A stretch of DNA of 64,000 bases, from assembly GCF_030681155.1 (NCBI RefSeq), contig NZ_JAUXXE010000021.1:62001-126000 (forward strand), written 5' to 3'. The notes under the pieces are model-generated. The model did not search any database, had not been told where the DNA came from, and worked only from the letters and a program-made list of their open reading frames with translations. Positions within the stretch are counted from its first letter, which is position 1; each line of letters opens with the position of its first letter. Below are positions 54,214-62,635 of the stretch, piece by piece. The stretch is from Phenylobacterium sp. (GTDB lineage Bacteria; Pseudomonadota; Alphaproteobacteria; Caulobacterales; Caulobacteraceae). Both the position numbers and the translations under genes were made by a program.

Positions 54214-54777
54214 ATGGCTCAGTTTGGCTTTCGCATTCCCGACAATCTTGCGCTTCAATTTGATGCGTACGCCGCCAAACATGGTGGGCGGTCCGAGGCG
54301 CTGCGTCAGCTTATGGAAAGTGCTGTCCGCGAAGACGGAACAGATATCCAACGACCTCCGCCACGCCCTAGCGCAGAGACAGGCAACTGGGAGGGCATAC
54401 TCGTAAAGCTCGAAGCTGCCGATTTCGTCCGCTTAGACGAAGAAGCGGCCGCAATGAATTTGACTAGGGGCCAGTGGATCGTCGCCCTTGTGCGACATAG
54501 ATTGACAGGAAGCAGGCAGTTTGGACCCGCAGACCGCACGCGCATTGCAGGTATCGCCAAGGACATCCGTCGGGCTGCGTCGGATATCGGACGATCGAGC
54601 CAGATCGCCAGCAAACACTTGGCACAGGGCGCAAATTTGGACTCTCATCTGCGGCAGTTAGCGTCATTTAAGACACAACTGCTATCCGCCCTAGAGGCGC
54701 TGCACCAAGCCTATCTCGGCAATGACGCCTATTGGAGCGCCGACCCTCCGACAGAAAAAGAGGCGCCGCTAGCATAA
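54214..54777 (+). CDS. MobC-like relaxosome accessory protein with N-terminal ribbon-helix-helix
   Basis: 187 aa. Residues 1-45 (AQFGFRIPDNLALQFDAYAAKHGGRSEALRQLMESAV) form a ribbon-helix-helix DNA-binding domain. The second part (LVKLEAADFVRLDEEAAAMNLTRGQWIVALVRHRLTGSRQFGPADRTRIAGIAKDIRRAASDIGRSSQIASKHL) follows the MobC pattern, where such proteins melt oriT for a relaxase. No relaxase is encoded nearby, so it is an orphan of an integrated mobilisable element. An alternative is a plain CopG-like repressor. Confidence 0.6.
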   Translation: MAQFGFRIPDNLALQFDAYAAKHGGRSEALRQLMESAVREDGTDIQRPPPRPSAETGNWEGILVKLEAADFVRLDEEAAAMNLTRGQWIVALVRHRLTGSRQFGPADRTRIAGIAKDIRRAASDIGRSSQIASKHLAQGANLDSHLRQLASFKTQLLSALEALHQAYLGNDAYWSADPPTEKEAPLA

Positions 54778-54818
54778 AGCCAGCGACGCCTCTCGTCGTC
54801 TAAGCCTTCGCAGGAGAC

Positions 54819-55874
54819 CTAGCTAACCGGGCGAGCCATCGGCGTCAGAGCCTTGGCGGTCGCCTGCTGGCCGGCGTGCTGGCTGGCCGGCAGCGGGATC
54901 AGGCCGCGGCTCTGCAGATAACCGCCCTTGCCCGTCGCCGCATCGGAGACGAACTCGTTGAGGTATTCCTGCAGGCCCTGGGTTACCCCGATATTGGCCT
55001 TCTTCACATAGATGAAGAGGCTGCGCGCCAGCGGATAGGAACCGTCGGCGATGGTGTTGGCCGAAGGCTTCACGCCGTTGACCGAGGCGCCTTTGATCCT
55101 GTCCATGTTCTCTTCGAGATAGGACCAGCCGAACACGCCGAGCGAACCAGGCGTCTTAGTCAGGGTGCCGACGATGGCGTTGTCGTTCTCGCCCGCGTCG
55201 ATCCAGCCGTCCTTGCGCAGCGGATCGACGATCTGCTTGAACTTGGCTTCGTTGTTGGACCGCAGTTCCTCGGCGGTCGGATACTTCCGGGCGCCGGCTT
55301 CGATGCCCAGCTCCACGAAGGCGTCGCGGGTGCCCGAGGTGGGCGGCGGGCCATAGACGTTGATGCGGTTGCCGGGCAGGCCGGTGCCGATCTCGTCCCA
55401 GGTCTTGTAGGGGTTGGGGACGAACTTGCCCTGGCGCAGCACGTTGGCGGCCAGGCCGAGATAGAGGTGCTCGGTCTTGAAGTTGTAGTCCGGGCCGTCC
55501 TTGTCGGTGGCGACCACGATGCCGTCGAAGCCGATCTTTATCGCGACGATGTCCTTCACGCCCTTGGCGGCGCAGGCATCGAATTCCGATTTCTTCATCG
55601 GACGCGAGGCGTTGGCGATGTCGGGGAACGCATCGCCCACGCCGCCGCAGAACAGCTTGATGCCGCCGCCGGTGCCCAGGCTTTCAACCTTGGGAGCCTT
55701 CTTGCCGGTCTTCTTGGCGAAGTTCTCGGCCACGCGGGTGGCGAACGGGAAGACCGTCGATGAGCCGGCGGCCCAGACATAGTCACGAGCGGCATAGGCC
55801 GGAGCGGCCGCCGTCAGGGTGGTCGCCGCAGCCGCGGCGCAGAGGAGGGCCTTCTTGGCCAAGAGCTTTGTCAT
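54819..55874 (-). CDS. pstS: Phosphate-binding periplasmic protein PstS
   Basis: 351 aa. A signal peptide (MTKLLAKKALLCAAAAATTLTAAAPAYA) is followed by AGSSTVFPFATRVAENFAKKTGKKAPKVESLGTGGGIKLFCGG, the phosphate-binding Ser/Thr loops of PstS, and FDGIVVATDKDGPDYNF, GTRDAFVELGIEAGARKY and SYPLARSLFIYVKK. It captures phosphate for the PstCAB importer; those genes are not in the window. The start at 55874 begins the signal peptide; the frame is open farther without sense. It follows the OprP-like porin by 61 bases and shares its Pho-regulated promoter. Confidence 0.92.
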   Translation of the reverse strand: MTKLLAKKALLCAAAAATTLTAAAPAYAARDYVWAAGSSTVFPFATRVAENFAKKTGKKAPKVESLGTGGGIKLFCGGVGDAFPDIANASRPMKKSEFDACAAKGVKDIVAIKIGFDGIVVATDKDGPDYNFKTEHLYLGLAANVLRQGKFVPNPYKTWDEIGTGLPGNRINVYGPPPTSGTRDAFVELGIEAGARKYPTAEELRSNNEAKFKQIVDPLRKDGWIDAGENDNAIVGTLTKTPGSLGVFGWSYLEENMDRIKGASVNGVKPSANTIADGSYPLARSLFIYVKKANIGVTQGLQEYLNEFVSDAATGKGGYLQSRGLIPLPASQHAGQQATAKALTPMARPVS

Positions 55875-55935
55875 GGAGGTCTCTTCTCGCAATGGAATGC
55901 GGGACGGCGCTGCGCGCCGTCCAGCCGGAAGGCTT

Positions 55936-57144
55936 TTAGAAGTCGAACTGAGCGCGGAACTGCAGCGTGTCGACGTCAACGTCAGCACCGAGGGCCTTGT
56001 TGTCGTTCTGCGACTTCGAGTAATTCGCCATGAACCGAACGTAGGGGTGGGGATACCAGTTGGCCCCCACGGTCCAGGCCGAGTACTCGCCAGCGGTCGC
56101 CGGGATGTTGAAGTTGGTCAGATCGACATTGTCGTAGCGGACGGCCAATTCAAGCGCGCCGAAGCCGCCGCTGGTGATGGGGTTCAGGATCTTGGTGCGA
56201 CCCAACTCGCCCTTTTTGACGTCCAGGTTTCGCATTTCTCCGGTCACGAACCATGAACCGGAGACGTAGTAGGTGCTAAAGTCGCTAGACACGTTAGCGA
56301 TGCGATCCACATCGGCGGTCGCCCACTCGGCCTGAACCGAGAACGGGCCGTGGATGTAAAGCCCCTCCAGACCGATCATCTTATCGGAGACGCCAACCGC
56401 GCCTGTAGTCACGAAGCGCGCGCCGTAATTGGTGTTGTTGCGCGTCTGATATGTCAGATTGGCTTGGTCTTGTCGGTCGCGGTAGCGAGCCCAGGCGCCG
56501 ACATGAAGCTTGTCGCGGTCGCCGTTCACCGGAACCCAAGTGACGCGGCCGTTAACGCCTAGAAGCTCGTTACCGCCGTTAGCGGTGGCGGTCGGGTCAG
56601 CGTTGTTCAACGAGTCGCCGGAAATCGATGCCGCGGCGGTCCAGGTCTCGCCGTTGGCCTTGACCGAGACATTCATCACCCGGCCAATGTCGAGCACGTC
56701 GTTGTACGGACCGCGCTCCATGAAGGTTGTATAGCGCGACGAAGAAATGTTCTCGAACGACACGGTTTTGAAGTTACCGGCCATGATCGAAAGGTTGTCT
56801 GTTGGCTTGTATTCGAGGATCAGATCTTCCCAGTTCGCCGAACCGCCGGCCACAGTGAACTCTGCCTTGTAAGCCCAGTTCGCGTTCCAGGTGCCTTCGA
56901 CGCCCAGGCGGGCCGTGCGCAGACGGGTGACGTTGGCCTCGTAGCCGGTCCCGTTTTCGCGTTCGACATTCTGATTGACAAAATCTTGGTAGACGCGGCC
57001 GCGGACCTTGAACGTCAGGGTGTCATTCTGAAATTGCGGCGCGCCCTTCCAAGCGGTAGTCGTGTCTTGTGCGTTGGCGGCGGTCGCGCCTGCCAAGATA
57101 ACGCCTAGCGCTGCTCCGGCGCAAAGCGTGGCTTTGATTGTCAT
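55936..57144 (-). CDS. OprP/OprO-family (phosphate-selective) porin
   Basis: 402 aa. A signal peptide (MTIKATLCAGAALGVILAGATAANAQ) precedes a 16-strand-type beta-barrel with alternating aromatic girdles and the C-terminal VDTLQFRAQFDF ending in Phe, required for outer-membrane assembly. Internal motifs RTARLGVEGTWNANWAYKAEFTVAGG, LEYKPTDNLSIMAGNFKTVSFEN and NWYPHPYVRFMANYSKSQND are characteristic of phosphate-selective porins O/P. The ATG at 57144 has AAAGGG upstream. With pstS downstream and a Pho box upstream, phosphate uptake is well supported. Confidence 0.9.
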   Translation of the reverse strand: MTIKATLCAGAALGVILAGATAANAQDTTTAWKGAPQFQNDTLTFKVRGRVYQDFVNQNVERENGTGYEANVTRLRTARLGVEGTWNANWAYKAEFTVAGGSANWEDLILEYKPTDNLSIMAGNFKTVSFENISSSRYTTFMERGPYNDVLDIGRVMNVSVKANGETWTAAASISGDSLNNADPTATANGGNELLGVNGRVTWVPVNGDRDKLHVGAWARYRDRQDQANLTYQTRNNTNYGARFVTTGAVGVSDKMIGLEGLYIHGPFSVQAEWATADVDRIANVSSDFSTYYVSGSWFVTGEMRNLDVKKGELGRTKILNPITSGGFGALELAVRYDNVDLTNFNIPATAGEYSAWTVGANWYPHPYVRFMANYSKSQNDNKALGADVDVDTLQFRAQFDF

Positions 57145-57205
57145 ATTGGACCCTTTGAAATCCCCGCGCCCCTCGAGCGTCTGGGGGTCCAATAACGACG
57201 GCCGA

Positions 57206-57232
57206 TGACTGTCCCTTGACGTTATGGTGACG
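57206..57232 (-). promoter_or_regulatory. Pho box upstream of porin-pstS operon
   Basis: On the minus strand three pentamers CGTCA, CGTCA and AGTCA are spaced by exactly 11 bases (plus-strand TGACT 57206, TGACG 57217, TGACG 57228). Direct repeats in 11-bp phase are the PhoB binding pattern. They end about 60 bases upstream of the porin start codon. Confidence 0.65.
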
Positions 57233-57374
57233 GTTCGAAAATGAACCCGCGACGGAAATGTGACTGCATGGACTGGTTTGGGCGCAAGCTTTCAGGCCGA
57301 CCAAAACATTCTCGATAATACGAGGGGCTCGCCCAGTTTCAGCGGTTCGCGATGTGATCCAGCGGAAAGCCCCG

Positions 57375-57405
57375 TTGAGACAGAAACCCTGAGGCGCTCG
57401 GACAG
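57375..57405 (+). repeat. 31-base dispersed repeat, copy 1
   Basis: It contains TGAGACAGAAAC, CTGA, CGCT and GGACAG blocks. An inverted copy at 60294-60324 matches at about 26 of 31 positions. Together they bracket the toxin-antitoxin pair and racemase pseudogene. Confidence 0.6.
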
Positions 57406-57910
57406 AACCTCTGGATCATTTCCGCCCTTGTTCACGGATTTTGTCCCCGTCAGAGAGTTTGTCCTGACCGGATTGTCCGCTGCGGGATCACCTCGCCCAT
57501 GTGGTGAAGCCAGGACGGCTTGCGCTCATGTCGCTCTTCCATGTCTACAACGGCGCTCCTCGGAGTAGGCGATGTCGCTGACCCAATGCTTAGCCACTTC
57601 TTGACTGAATTGAATACGATTGCGGCGGCCCAGCCCCCGCCGAACGGAGTGCGTCGAATTTGAGCGGTCCCTGTTAGGACGTGCGGCTCGGCGGCGCGTC
57701 GCCCAACCAAAGAAGAGTTGGGGCGTCCATACAGATCGTCGATGTCGAGCCCGCGGCGGTGATGTCACGACGTGAGGCCGACGAGCGATTAGGTTCTGCG
57801 CGGCAATGGCCCCACATTGATCCAGACAGACTTATCGGCAGTTCCAGTGGCGCGGCGCGTCGTGGACTGGCGGTCTCGATTTGTTTGCATTTATCAGGCA
57901 ACGCTGAGGC

Positions 57911-59086
57911 ATGCGGGTTAATCCGGAAATCATGAGCTGGGCGCGGACAACGGCAGGGCTGGACCTCGCCGCCGCCGCCGCACGCCTTGGTTTCCGGGAT
58001 GGCCGTAAGGGTACGGCGGAAGAGCGTTTGGCCGGACTTGAGTCGGGCCAGGACGAACCAAGCCGCCCTACGTTGCTGAAGATGGCGGCGGTCTATCGCC
58101 GCCCACTGCTAAGCTTCTACCTGCCCGCAGCCCCCGTGCAGGCGGAGCGGGGCGAGGACTTCCGCACACTGCCTGAAGAGCAACGCGTCAACAGCGCAGC
58201 GTCGATAGATGCGCTCGTCCGAGACATCCGCGCGCGCCAAAGCGAGGTGAGAGGTCTCCTCGAGGAAGAAGAGGCTCCACAGATCGCAGCAGTGGCGGCA
58301 AGCAGTCGCAATGACGGGGCCGCTGCGGTCGCTGCGCGCCTCGCCGAATGGCTGCAGTTTGATCTGGCGGCGTTCAGGCATGAGCGCACCGTCGAAGCCG
58401 CCTTCAGTTATCTTCGCGCGGCCGCCGAACGCAACGGCGTCTTCGTTTTGCTTATGGGGAACCTCGGTTCTCACCATAGCGCTATCGATCCCGAAGCTTT
58501 TCGCGGCTTTGCGCTTGCGGACCCCATCGCCCCCTTCGTCGTGATCAACGACCAGGACGCTAAGGTCGCCTGGGCCTTCACGTTGATCCACGAATTGGCC
58601 CACATCGCCATCGGCGCCACCGGCATCAGCGGAGGGAGTCCTGAAGTCTTGGTCGAGGCGTTTTGCAACGAGGTTGCAGGTGAGATCCTGCTGCCCCGCG
58701 CGGAACTAGAACTCTTCCCGGTTGCTGTCGACGATGCGGTCCTGCGGAAAGACATCACCGACTTCGCCGTGCTGCGCAACGTTAGCCGACAGATGGTCGT
58801 CTACCGGCTGCGGCTCATCGGCCGAGTGGGGTTGTTGCGGTGGCGAGAGATCAGCCGCGTCTTCCGGGAAGATTATCTCCGCGACCGTGACGAGCGTCGC
58901 GCCCGTGAACGTGGGGCAGACGGTCCCAGCTACTACGTGGTTCGACGTCACCGAGTAGGGGCCGCCCTGTTGCAGCTGGTTCGTCGAAACCTCGATGAAG
59001 GCGCACTGACACCGACCAGAGCCGGGAAGATTCTCGGGGTGAAGGCCAGGAACGTAGAGCCGTTGTTCGCCGGAGCGGCGATCTGA
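57911..59086 (+). CDS. XRE-ImmA/IrrE metallopeptidase, antitoxin-type partner
   Basis: 391 aa. An N-terminal HTH-like region (MRVNPEIMSWARTTAGLDLAAAAARLGF, LESGQDEPSRPTLLKMAAVYRRPLLSFYLP) is followed by an ImmA/IrrE domain with the zinc motif HELAH (TLIHELAHIAIGATG) and a downstream glutamate in EAFCNEVAGEILLPR. Such fusions regulate by proteolysis and frequently accompany a DUF4411 PIN-like toxin. The toxin gene begins one base after the stop. Active-site residues are intact. Confidence 0.88.
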   Translation: MRVNPEIMSWARTTAGLDLAAAAARLGFRDGRKGTAEERLAGLESGQDEPSRPTLLKMAAVYRRPLLSFYLPAAPVQAERGEDFRTLPEEQRVNSAASIDALVRDIRARQSEVRGLLEEEEAPQIAAVAASSRNDGAAAVAARLAEWLQFDLAAFRHERTVEAAFSYLRAAAERNGVFVLLMGNLGSHHSAIDPEAFRGFALADPIAPFVVINDQDAKVAWAFTLIHELAHIAIGATGISGGSPEVLVEAFCNEVAGEILLPRAELELFPVAVDDAVLRKDITDFAVLRNVSRQMVVYRLRLIGRVGLLRWREISRVFREDYLRDRDERRARERGADGPSYYVVRRHRVGAALLQLVRRNLDEGALTPTRAGKILGVKARNVEPLFAGAAI

Positions 59087-59087
59087 C

Positions 59088-59600
59088 GTGATCTATCTCA
59101 TCGACGCGAACGTCCTAATCACGGCCCACAACACCTATTACCCAGTCGACCGGGTGCCTGAGTTCTGGGACTGGCTGCTGCACCAGGCCAAGGCCGGCGT
59201 GGTCAAAATGCCCATCGAAGTGTTCGAAGAGGTCATGGAAGGATCGGGTGACGAGGAGAAAGACCAGCTTCTCGGTTGGCTGAATGGAGAGGGTGTGAGG
59301 GCCGCGCTGGTCCTCGACGGCGAGGCTGATATCGCGCTGGTTCAGCAGGTTCTGACGACTGCCTACGCCGCCGATCTCGACGACATCGAACTCGAGACGA
59401 TAGGGCGCGACCCCTTTCTGATCGCTCAGGGATTGGCGGCTCCGGCGGTCAGAACGGTCGTCTCAAATGAAGTCTCGAAAAATACGCAGCAGCGCGCCCG
59501 CCGGAAAATTCCCGACGCGTGTCGTGATGTTGGCGTGGCCTGCTGCAACACCTTCGCCATGCTCAAGGCGTTGGACTGGCGCACCGGCTGGAGAACCTAG
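59088..59600 (+). CDS. DUF4411 (PIN-like) toxin
   Basis: 170 aa. The N-terminal MIYLIDANVLITAHNTYYPVDRVPEFWDWLLHQAKAG, the conserved IGRDPFLIAQGLA and the C-terminal KIPDACRDVGVACCNTFAMLKALDWRTGW are DUF4411 signatures, with Asp residues at the PIN catalytic positions. PIN-fold toxins cleave RNA. The start is GTG. Together with the preceding ImmA/IrrE protein it forms a type II-like toxin-antitoxin pair. Confidence 0.85.
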   Translation: MIYLIDANVLITAHNTYYPVDRVPEFWDWLLHQAKAGVVKMPIEVFEEVMEGSGDEEKDQLLGWLNGEGVRAALVLDGEADIALVQQVLTTAYAADLDDIELETIGRDPFLIAQGLAAPAVRTVVSNEVSKNTQQRARRKIPDACRDVGVACCNTFAMLKALDWRTGWRT

Positions 59601-59773
59601 TCAGCGGGCTAAGGCGCAGGGTGCCTATGCCTATCGAGCCAGCGCCGGCTGCTGGCAGCGGTTCGCCGATTGACGGGCCTGCGATGGTCTCCTGTTGCCA
59701 AGTCGAGAATTTCTGACCTCGATCTGGAAGCCGAAGATGCTAGGCGCGCGGCTTGTGCAGTAAGAGATCAGCC

Positions 59774-60226
59774 ATGCGTACCATCGGACTTTTCGGGGGA
59801 TGAGCTTCGAGGGCTAGGCGAACTACTACCGTCTCATCAATGAGGCGATGCGCTCGCGGCTGGGTGTACTGAACTCGGCGGACAGCGTGCTACGCTCGTT
59901 GAATTTCGCGACCATCGTTGAGATGCAGACAAGCGGGCGTTGGGAGCCGCCGGAGCCTATCTCGCGCCGGCGGCTCAGGGAGTGGAGAATGCGGGAGCCC
60001 ACTGCATCCTGATCTGCGCGGTCGCAATGCACCTCGTGGCCGATACCGTGGAGGCGGCGATGAGCGTTCCCTTCATTCACATCATCGACGAGACCGCTCG
60101 GCGGCTGACCGAGGCCGGTTACCGGCGGCCGCTGCTCATCGCCACGCGGTACACGATGGAGGACGGCTTCAACCAAACGCGTATGGCCCTGCATGGCGTA
60201 GAGGTCATCACCCCTGGTGCTGAGGG
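59774..60226 (+). pseudogene. Aspartate/glutamate racemase, decayed and truncated
   Basis: The start reads MRTIGLFGG, then a lost base gives TGA; continuing in another frame are MSFEG, an in-frame TAG, and ANYYRLINEAMRSRLG...FATIVEMQTSGRW. The rest resumes in a further frame (AGAHCILICAVAMHLVADTVEAAMSVPFIHIIDETARRLTEAGYRRPLLIATRYTMEDGFNQTRMALHGVEVI). At least two frameshifts and one stop are present, and the C-terminal third is missing beyond about 60226, where IS-end-like sequence begins. The intact family is YgeA/RacX-like, about 230 aa. Confidence 0.8.
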
Positions 60227-60247
60227 TCGGCGTCATCGGACACTGAA

Positions 60248-60278
60248 AAGTAACACGTGAGAAGGACTGTTATCGCGT
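60248..60278 (+). repeat. Palindromic direct-repeat element, copy 2
   Basis: AAGTAAC is followed by ACGTGAGAA, a 6-base loop and TTATCGCGT (7 of 9 pairs). It is in the same orientation as the copy at 30584-30614. It abuts the truncation point of the racemase pseudogene. Confidence 0.5.
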
Positions 60279-60293
60279 CTAGAGCCCAAGCTG

Positions 60294-60324
60294 CTGTCCA
60301 AGCGGTTCAGAGTTTCTGTCTCAG
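60294..60324 (-). repeat. 31-base dispersed repeat, copy 2 (inverted)
   Basis: On the minus strand it reads CTGAGACAGAAAC, TCTGA, CGCT and GGACAG in the same spacing as 57375-57405. Confidence 0.6.
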
Positions 60325-60589
60325 CGGGCGCTCGCCGCTCAGGTTCCAGAGCACACCTGCCCAGGGAGCCACAGTCGTCAATGGTGGGTTGCTGAAGCAA
60401 GTCTGAGGTCTCAGAAGGGTCCAAGTCGATCACCAAAGTGTCGCGCGCAATCCGACATTGGCCCCTCCGCCGGCGAACCGGCACGGGCATATCGTCGATT
60501 TTCTGAACGGAAACTGTAGGGTCGTCGAACATCTGGCCGATCCAGGGGGCAGGATCGAGTTCAATATGAAGCGCGTGTGTGGGTGTTGA

Positions 60590-61216
60590 ATGCGAAGCGT
60601 ACTGATTGTTGCCTTCTTGGTCGTTTCGTCGCCGGCTCTGGCTCAAACCAAAATGGACAAGCCGACCGCGCGGGCGGCTTCCGAGGCGCTCATCGCTAAA
60701 GCTGACGCGGGCGGAATCTTTACGCCGGGGGCGTGGGAATGGGGTCCGACTGCCCGCCACGCGCGTAGCGGTATGCTGTGCTTGTTTGCTTCAAACGCGT
60801 CTGCAAACTCAATCACGATCAATGATCCAAAACCCTCGCGGGGAGACGACGTGAACTGCCGCACGATTGTCGGCGGCGCGATCTTCTCCCACTTCGCAAG
60901 TCGTGCATCACTTGTGGGAGGATACCCAAACGTCGTCGCGATGGCTCCGCAGGCGCTCAAGGCTCGACTTGGCGACGTAAAGCCCTACTCGGGCAAGACC
61001 TTTGATCTTCCGGCCAAGGAGATGCCGCCACTCCACATCGAGCGGTTCGTGACTGATCAGCGGGGAGCGTTGCTCTACGAGCGAGTGGCGGTGATGGACA
61101 TGGGCGATTGGGTCATAACCCAGCGCGTGACCGCCCCGATCGCAAGTGGTCCAGCGGCAGACCGACTGGCTGGAATAAATCTGGGGGCGATCGCGGCCAG
61201 CATGCGCTCTCAATAG
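60590..61216 (+). CDS. Hypothetical exported protein
   Basis: 208 aa. A signal peptide (MRSVLIVAFLVVSSPALAQ) is followed by a soluble domain with two Cys (MLCLFAS and DVNCRT) that could form a disulfide. No family is recognised. The C-terminal DQRGALLYERVAVMDMGDWVITQRVTAPIASGPAADRLAGINLGAI is beta-rich. It stands alone in mobile-element surroundings. Confidence 0.65.
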   Translation: MRSVLIVAFLVVSSPALAQTKMDKPTARAASEALIAKADAGGIFTPGAWEWGPTARHARSGMLCLFASNASANSITINDPKPSRGDDVNCRTIVGGAIFSHFASRASLVGGYPNVVAMAPQALKARLGDVKPYSGKTFDLPAKEMPPLHIERFVTDQRGALLYERVAVMDMGDWVITQRVTAPIASGPAADRLAGINLGAIAASMRSQ

Positions 61217-61313
61217 TCATCAGCTTCACGCCATTCGCTATCACCCCGCCATCCAGACAAGAAAGCCTCGTTCAGGCCTTGGGTCGATTTGGAGGTGGCC
61301 GCGTCAGTGGCCG

Positions 61314-61388
61314 AAAGCTGCTACCGCCTTTCGGCGGCTCTGGTCGTGGGCCGTCCTCAGAGGGGGCGAGGTAGCCCCCTTGGACCTT
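61314..61388 (-). repeat. REP-like element, copy B
   Basis: On the minus strand it starts AAGGTCCAAGGGGGCTAC and ends GCCGCCGAAAGGCGG-TAGCAGCTTT. Copy C at 63177-63250 has the same beginning (GTGCAAGGCGGCTAC) and end. Length 75 bases. If translated it gives VQGGYLxPSE...GGSSF. Confidence 0.6.
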
Positions 61389-61531
61389 TATGCGCGGGCG
61401 GCTTTTTCGGATCTTCGCTTTAGCAGCCGGGCGATCTCGATCCGGCCTAGATCCCCAAAGTTTCATGGCTCAAATTACCTGAAATGCTGTGCACGAAACT
61501 GTTCGATCTGTTCCATTTCGCTCGCGCAATC

Positions 61532-61783
61532 CTAATCGAAATCGCCCACGGCGATGTGGTCGAGATAGCGCCAAACGGCCGTCGCATCTCCCGCTTTCAC
61601 CATGGCTTCAGCGGTGCGCAGGCCGAACGCCGGGATCGATTGCGCCCGGTGCCACACCCTTGCGGCGGGGCTGCCGCACGCCCAGCTCTCGACCCGTCCG
61701 ATGATCTGACTCGGCGGCGCGACATAGTGCTGTAGGGCGCTCCAGCCGCAGGTGAAAACAATGTCTAACCTTCTGAGCCGCAA
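61532..61783 (-). CDS. Doubtful small protein
   Basis: 83 aa frame. VESWACGSPAARVWHRAQSIPAFGLRTAEAMVKAGDATAVWRYLDHIAVGDFD has protein-like composition and a Trp-containing helix pattern seen in small alphaproteobacterial proteins, but no ribosome-binding site is evident and the start is uncertain. It could be a fragment. Confidence 0.25.
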   Translation of the reverse strand: MRLRRLDIVFTCGWSALQHYVAPPSQIIGRVESWACGSPAARVWHRAQSIPAFGLRTAEAMVKAGDATAVWRYLDHIAVGDFD

Positions 61784-61988
61784 TGACCCTCAAAGATTAC
61801 GCGATGATTCCACTTTCCGAGGCCCATCAAGGCGTTCCGCGCGATTTGACTATCGTTGTGTTTTCACTCCCCAGAGGCCGGTTTGAAATCAATTAGAAAA
61901 ATCAACGACCTGACGCGCCCCTAGGGTGCGTATGGTGTGTGTGCTGATTTAAGGGATTCCAGCGCTCAGGCTCATCGGAAAGCGGGCC

Positions 61989-62028
61989 TCAAAAGGGGGT
62001 CTTCGACCTCAAAAAGGGGGTCTCAACC
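61989..62028 (+). repeat. Two tandem 20-base repeats
   Basis: Two units begin CCTCAAAA and contain GGGGGTCT; they follow each other directly with one A inserted and three base changes. They lie 170-210 bases upstream of the TraK-like gene, a place where iterons or oriT repeats occur. Confidence 0.5.
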
Positions 62029-62197
62029 CAGCACCGAGGGCAGCAGGCCAATCGTTGGCCAAAGCCTCAACACCTTCAAACAAATCGCAGTCAAAATATG
62101 GATGGTCCGCAACAAAATCTGAACAATTTTGGATAGCATCTGGACGAAAAATGGCTCTTTGATAGACGAGGTTAGTTAGTCGGGGCGGGCAAATGCC

Positions 62198-62635
62198 ATG
62201 AGCGAAAAAAGGGTCAGTGGGGCGGTTGCGCGTGAGCGCTTTTCCGCGGCTTTTGCAGATCGCCCGCGCCGCAGCTTAGCCGCCGAGGTGCGAGCGCAGC
62301 TGCCAGAAATCGAGAAGCGTCTCGCCGATGGCTATGGCTATGACGCGGTCGTCGCCGCCTTTGCGGAGATTGGAATCAAGACGGATGTGGCGACGCTTCA
62401 CACCTACGTCTATCGCGCGCGACGCGGGCGCAAGGCTCGCGCGGCCCCCATCGCTCCCCCCAACGTTATAGCCGCTATCGGCGACAAGACGGCGGCCCCC
62501 GCGCCCGTTGAGCCGACGCGGGAGGTCGAGAGTCAGCCGCCCTCGTTTGAGGATGCAATGGATCCGAAAAAGCGCGCGGAGCGAGCGAACAAGTACCTGC
62601 AACACAAGCCTTTGATCCGCCCAAAGCGGCAATAG
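62198..62635 (+). CDS. TraK-like small DNA-binding protein of a transfer region
   Basis: 145 aa. The pattern RSLAAEVRAQLPEIEKRLADGYGYDAVVAAFAEIGIKTDVATLHTYVYRARRGRKARA (an E-I-E-x-x-L-x-x-G-Y helix-turn-helix followed by a basic stretch) resembles TraK-family oriT-binding proteins and related plasmid HTH proteins. The C-terminus is Pro/Lys-rich and disordered. No other tra gene is near. The assignment is tentative; it could be another small HTH regulator. Confidence 0.5.
   Translation: MSEKRVSGAVARERFSAAFADRPRRSLAAEVRAQLPEIEKRLADGYGYDAVVAAFAEIGIKTDVATLHTYVYRARRGRKARAAPIAPPNVIAAIGDKTAAPAPVEPTREVESQPPSFEDAMDPKKRAERANKYLQHKPLIRPKRQ

Larger units (their letters stand above)
57145..57910. other. 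Intergenic region with Pho box and dispersed repeat
   Basis: About 770 bases without a convincing gene. It holds the Pho box and one copy of a 31-base dispersed repeat (57375-57405). Open frames at 57.68-57.93 kb on both strands lack family signals and ribosome-binding sites. Confidence 0.45.
60226..60589. other. Mobile-element remnant region
   Basis: It begins with GGACACTGAAAAGTAAC (60230-60254), resembling the ends of IS21-type elements, continues into the palindromic element copy 2 (60248-60278) and the 31-base repeat copy 2 (60294-60324, minus). No gene is seen. Confidence 0.45.
61217..62197. other. Gene-poor region
   Basis: About 1 kb with only one doubtful small frame (61532-61783, minus), REP-like copy B and a tandem repeat (61989-62028). 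Base composition drops near 61.84-61.92 kb and 62.06-62.2 kb, where AT-rich stretches could contain promoters for the downstream gene. Confidence 0.45.
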
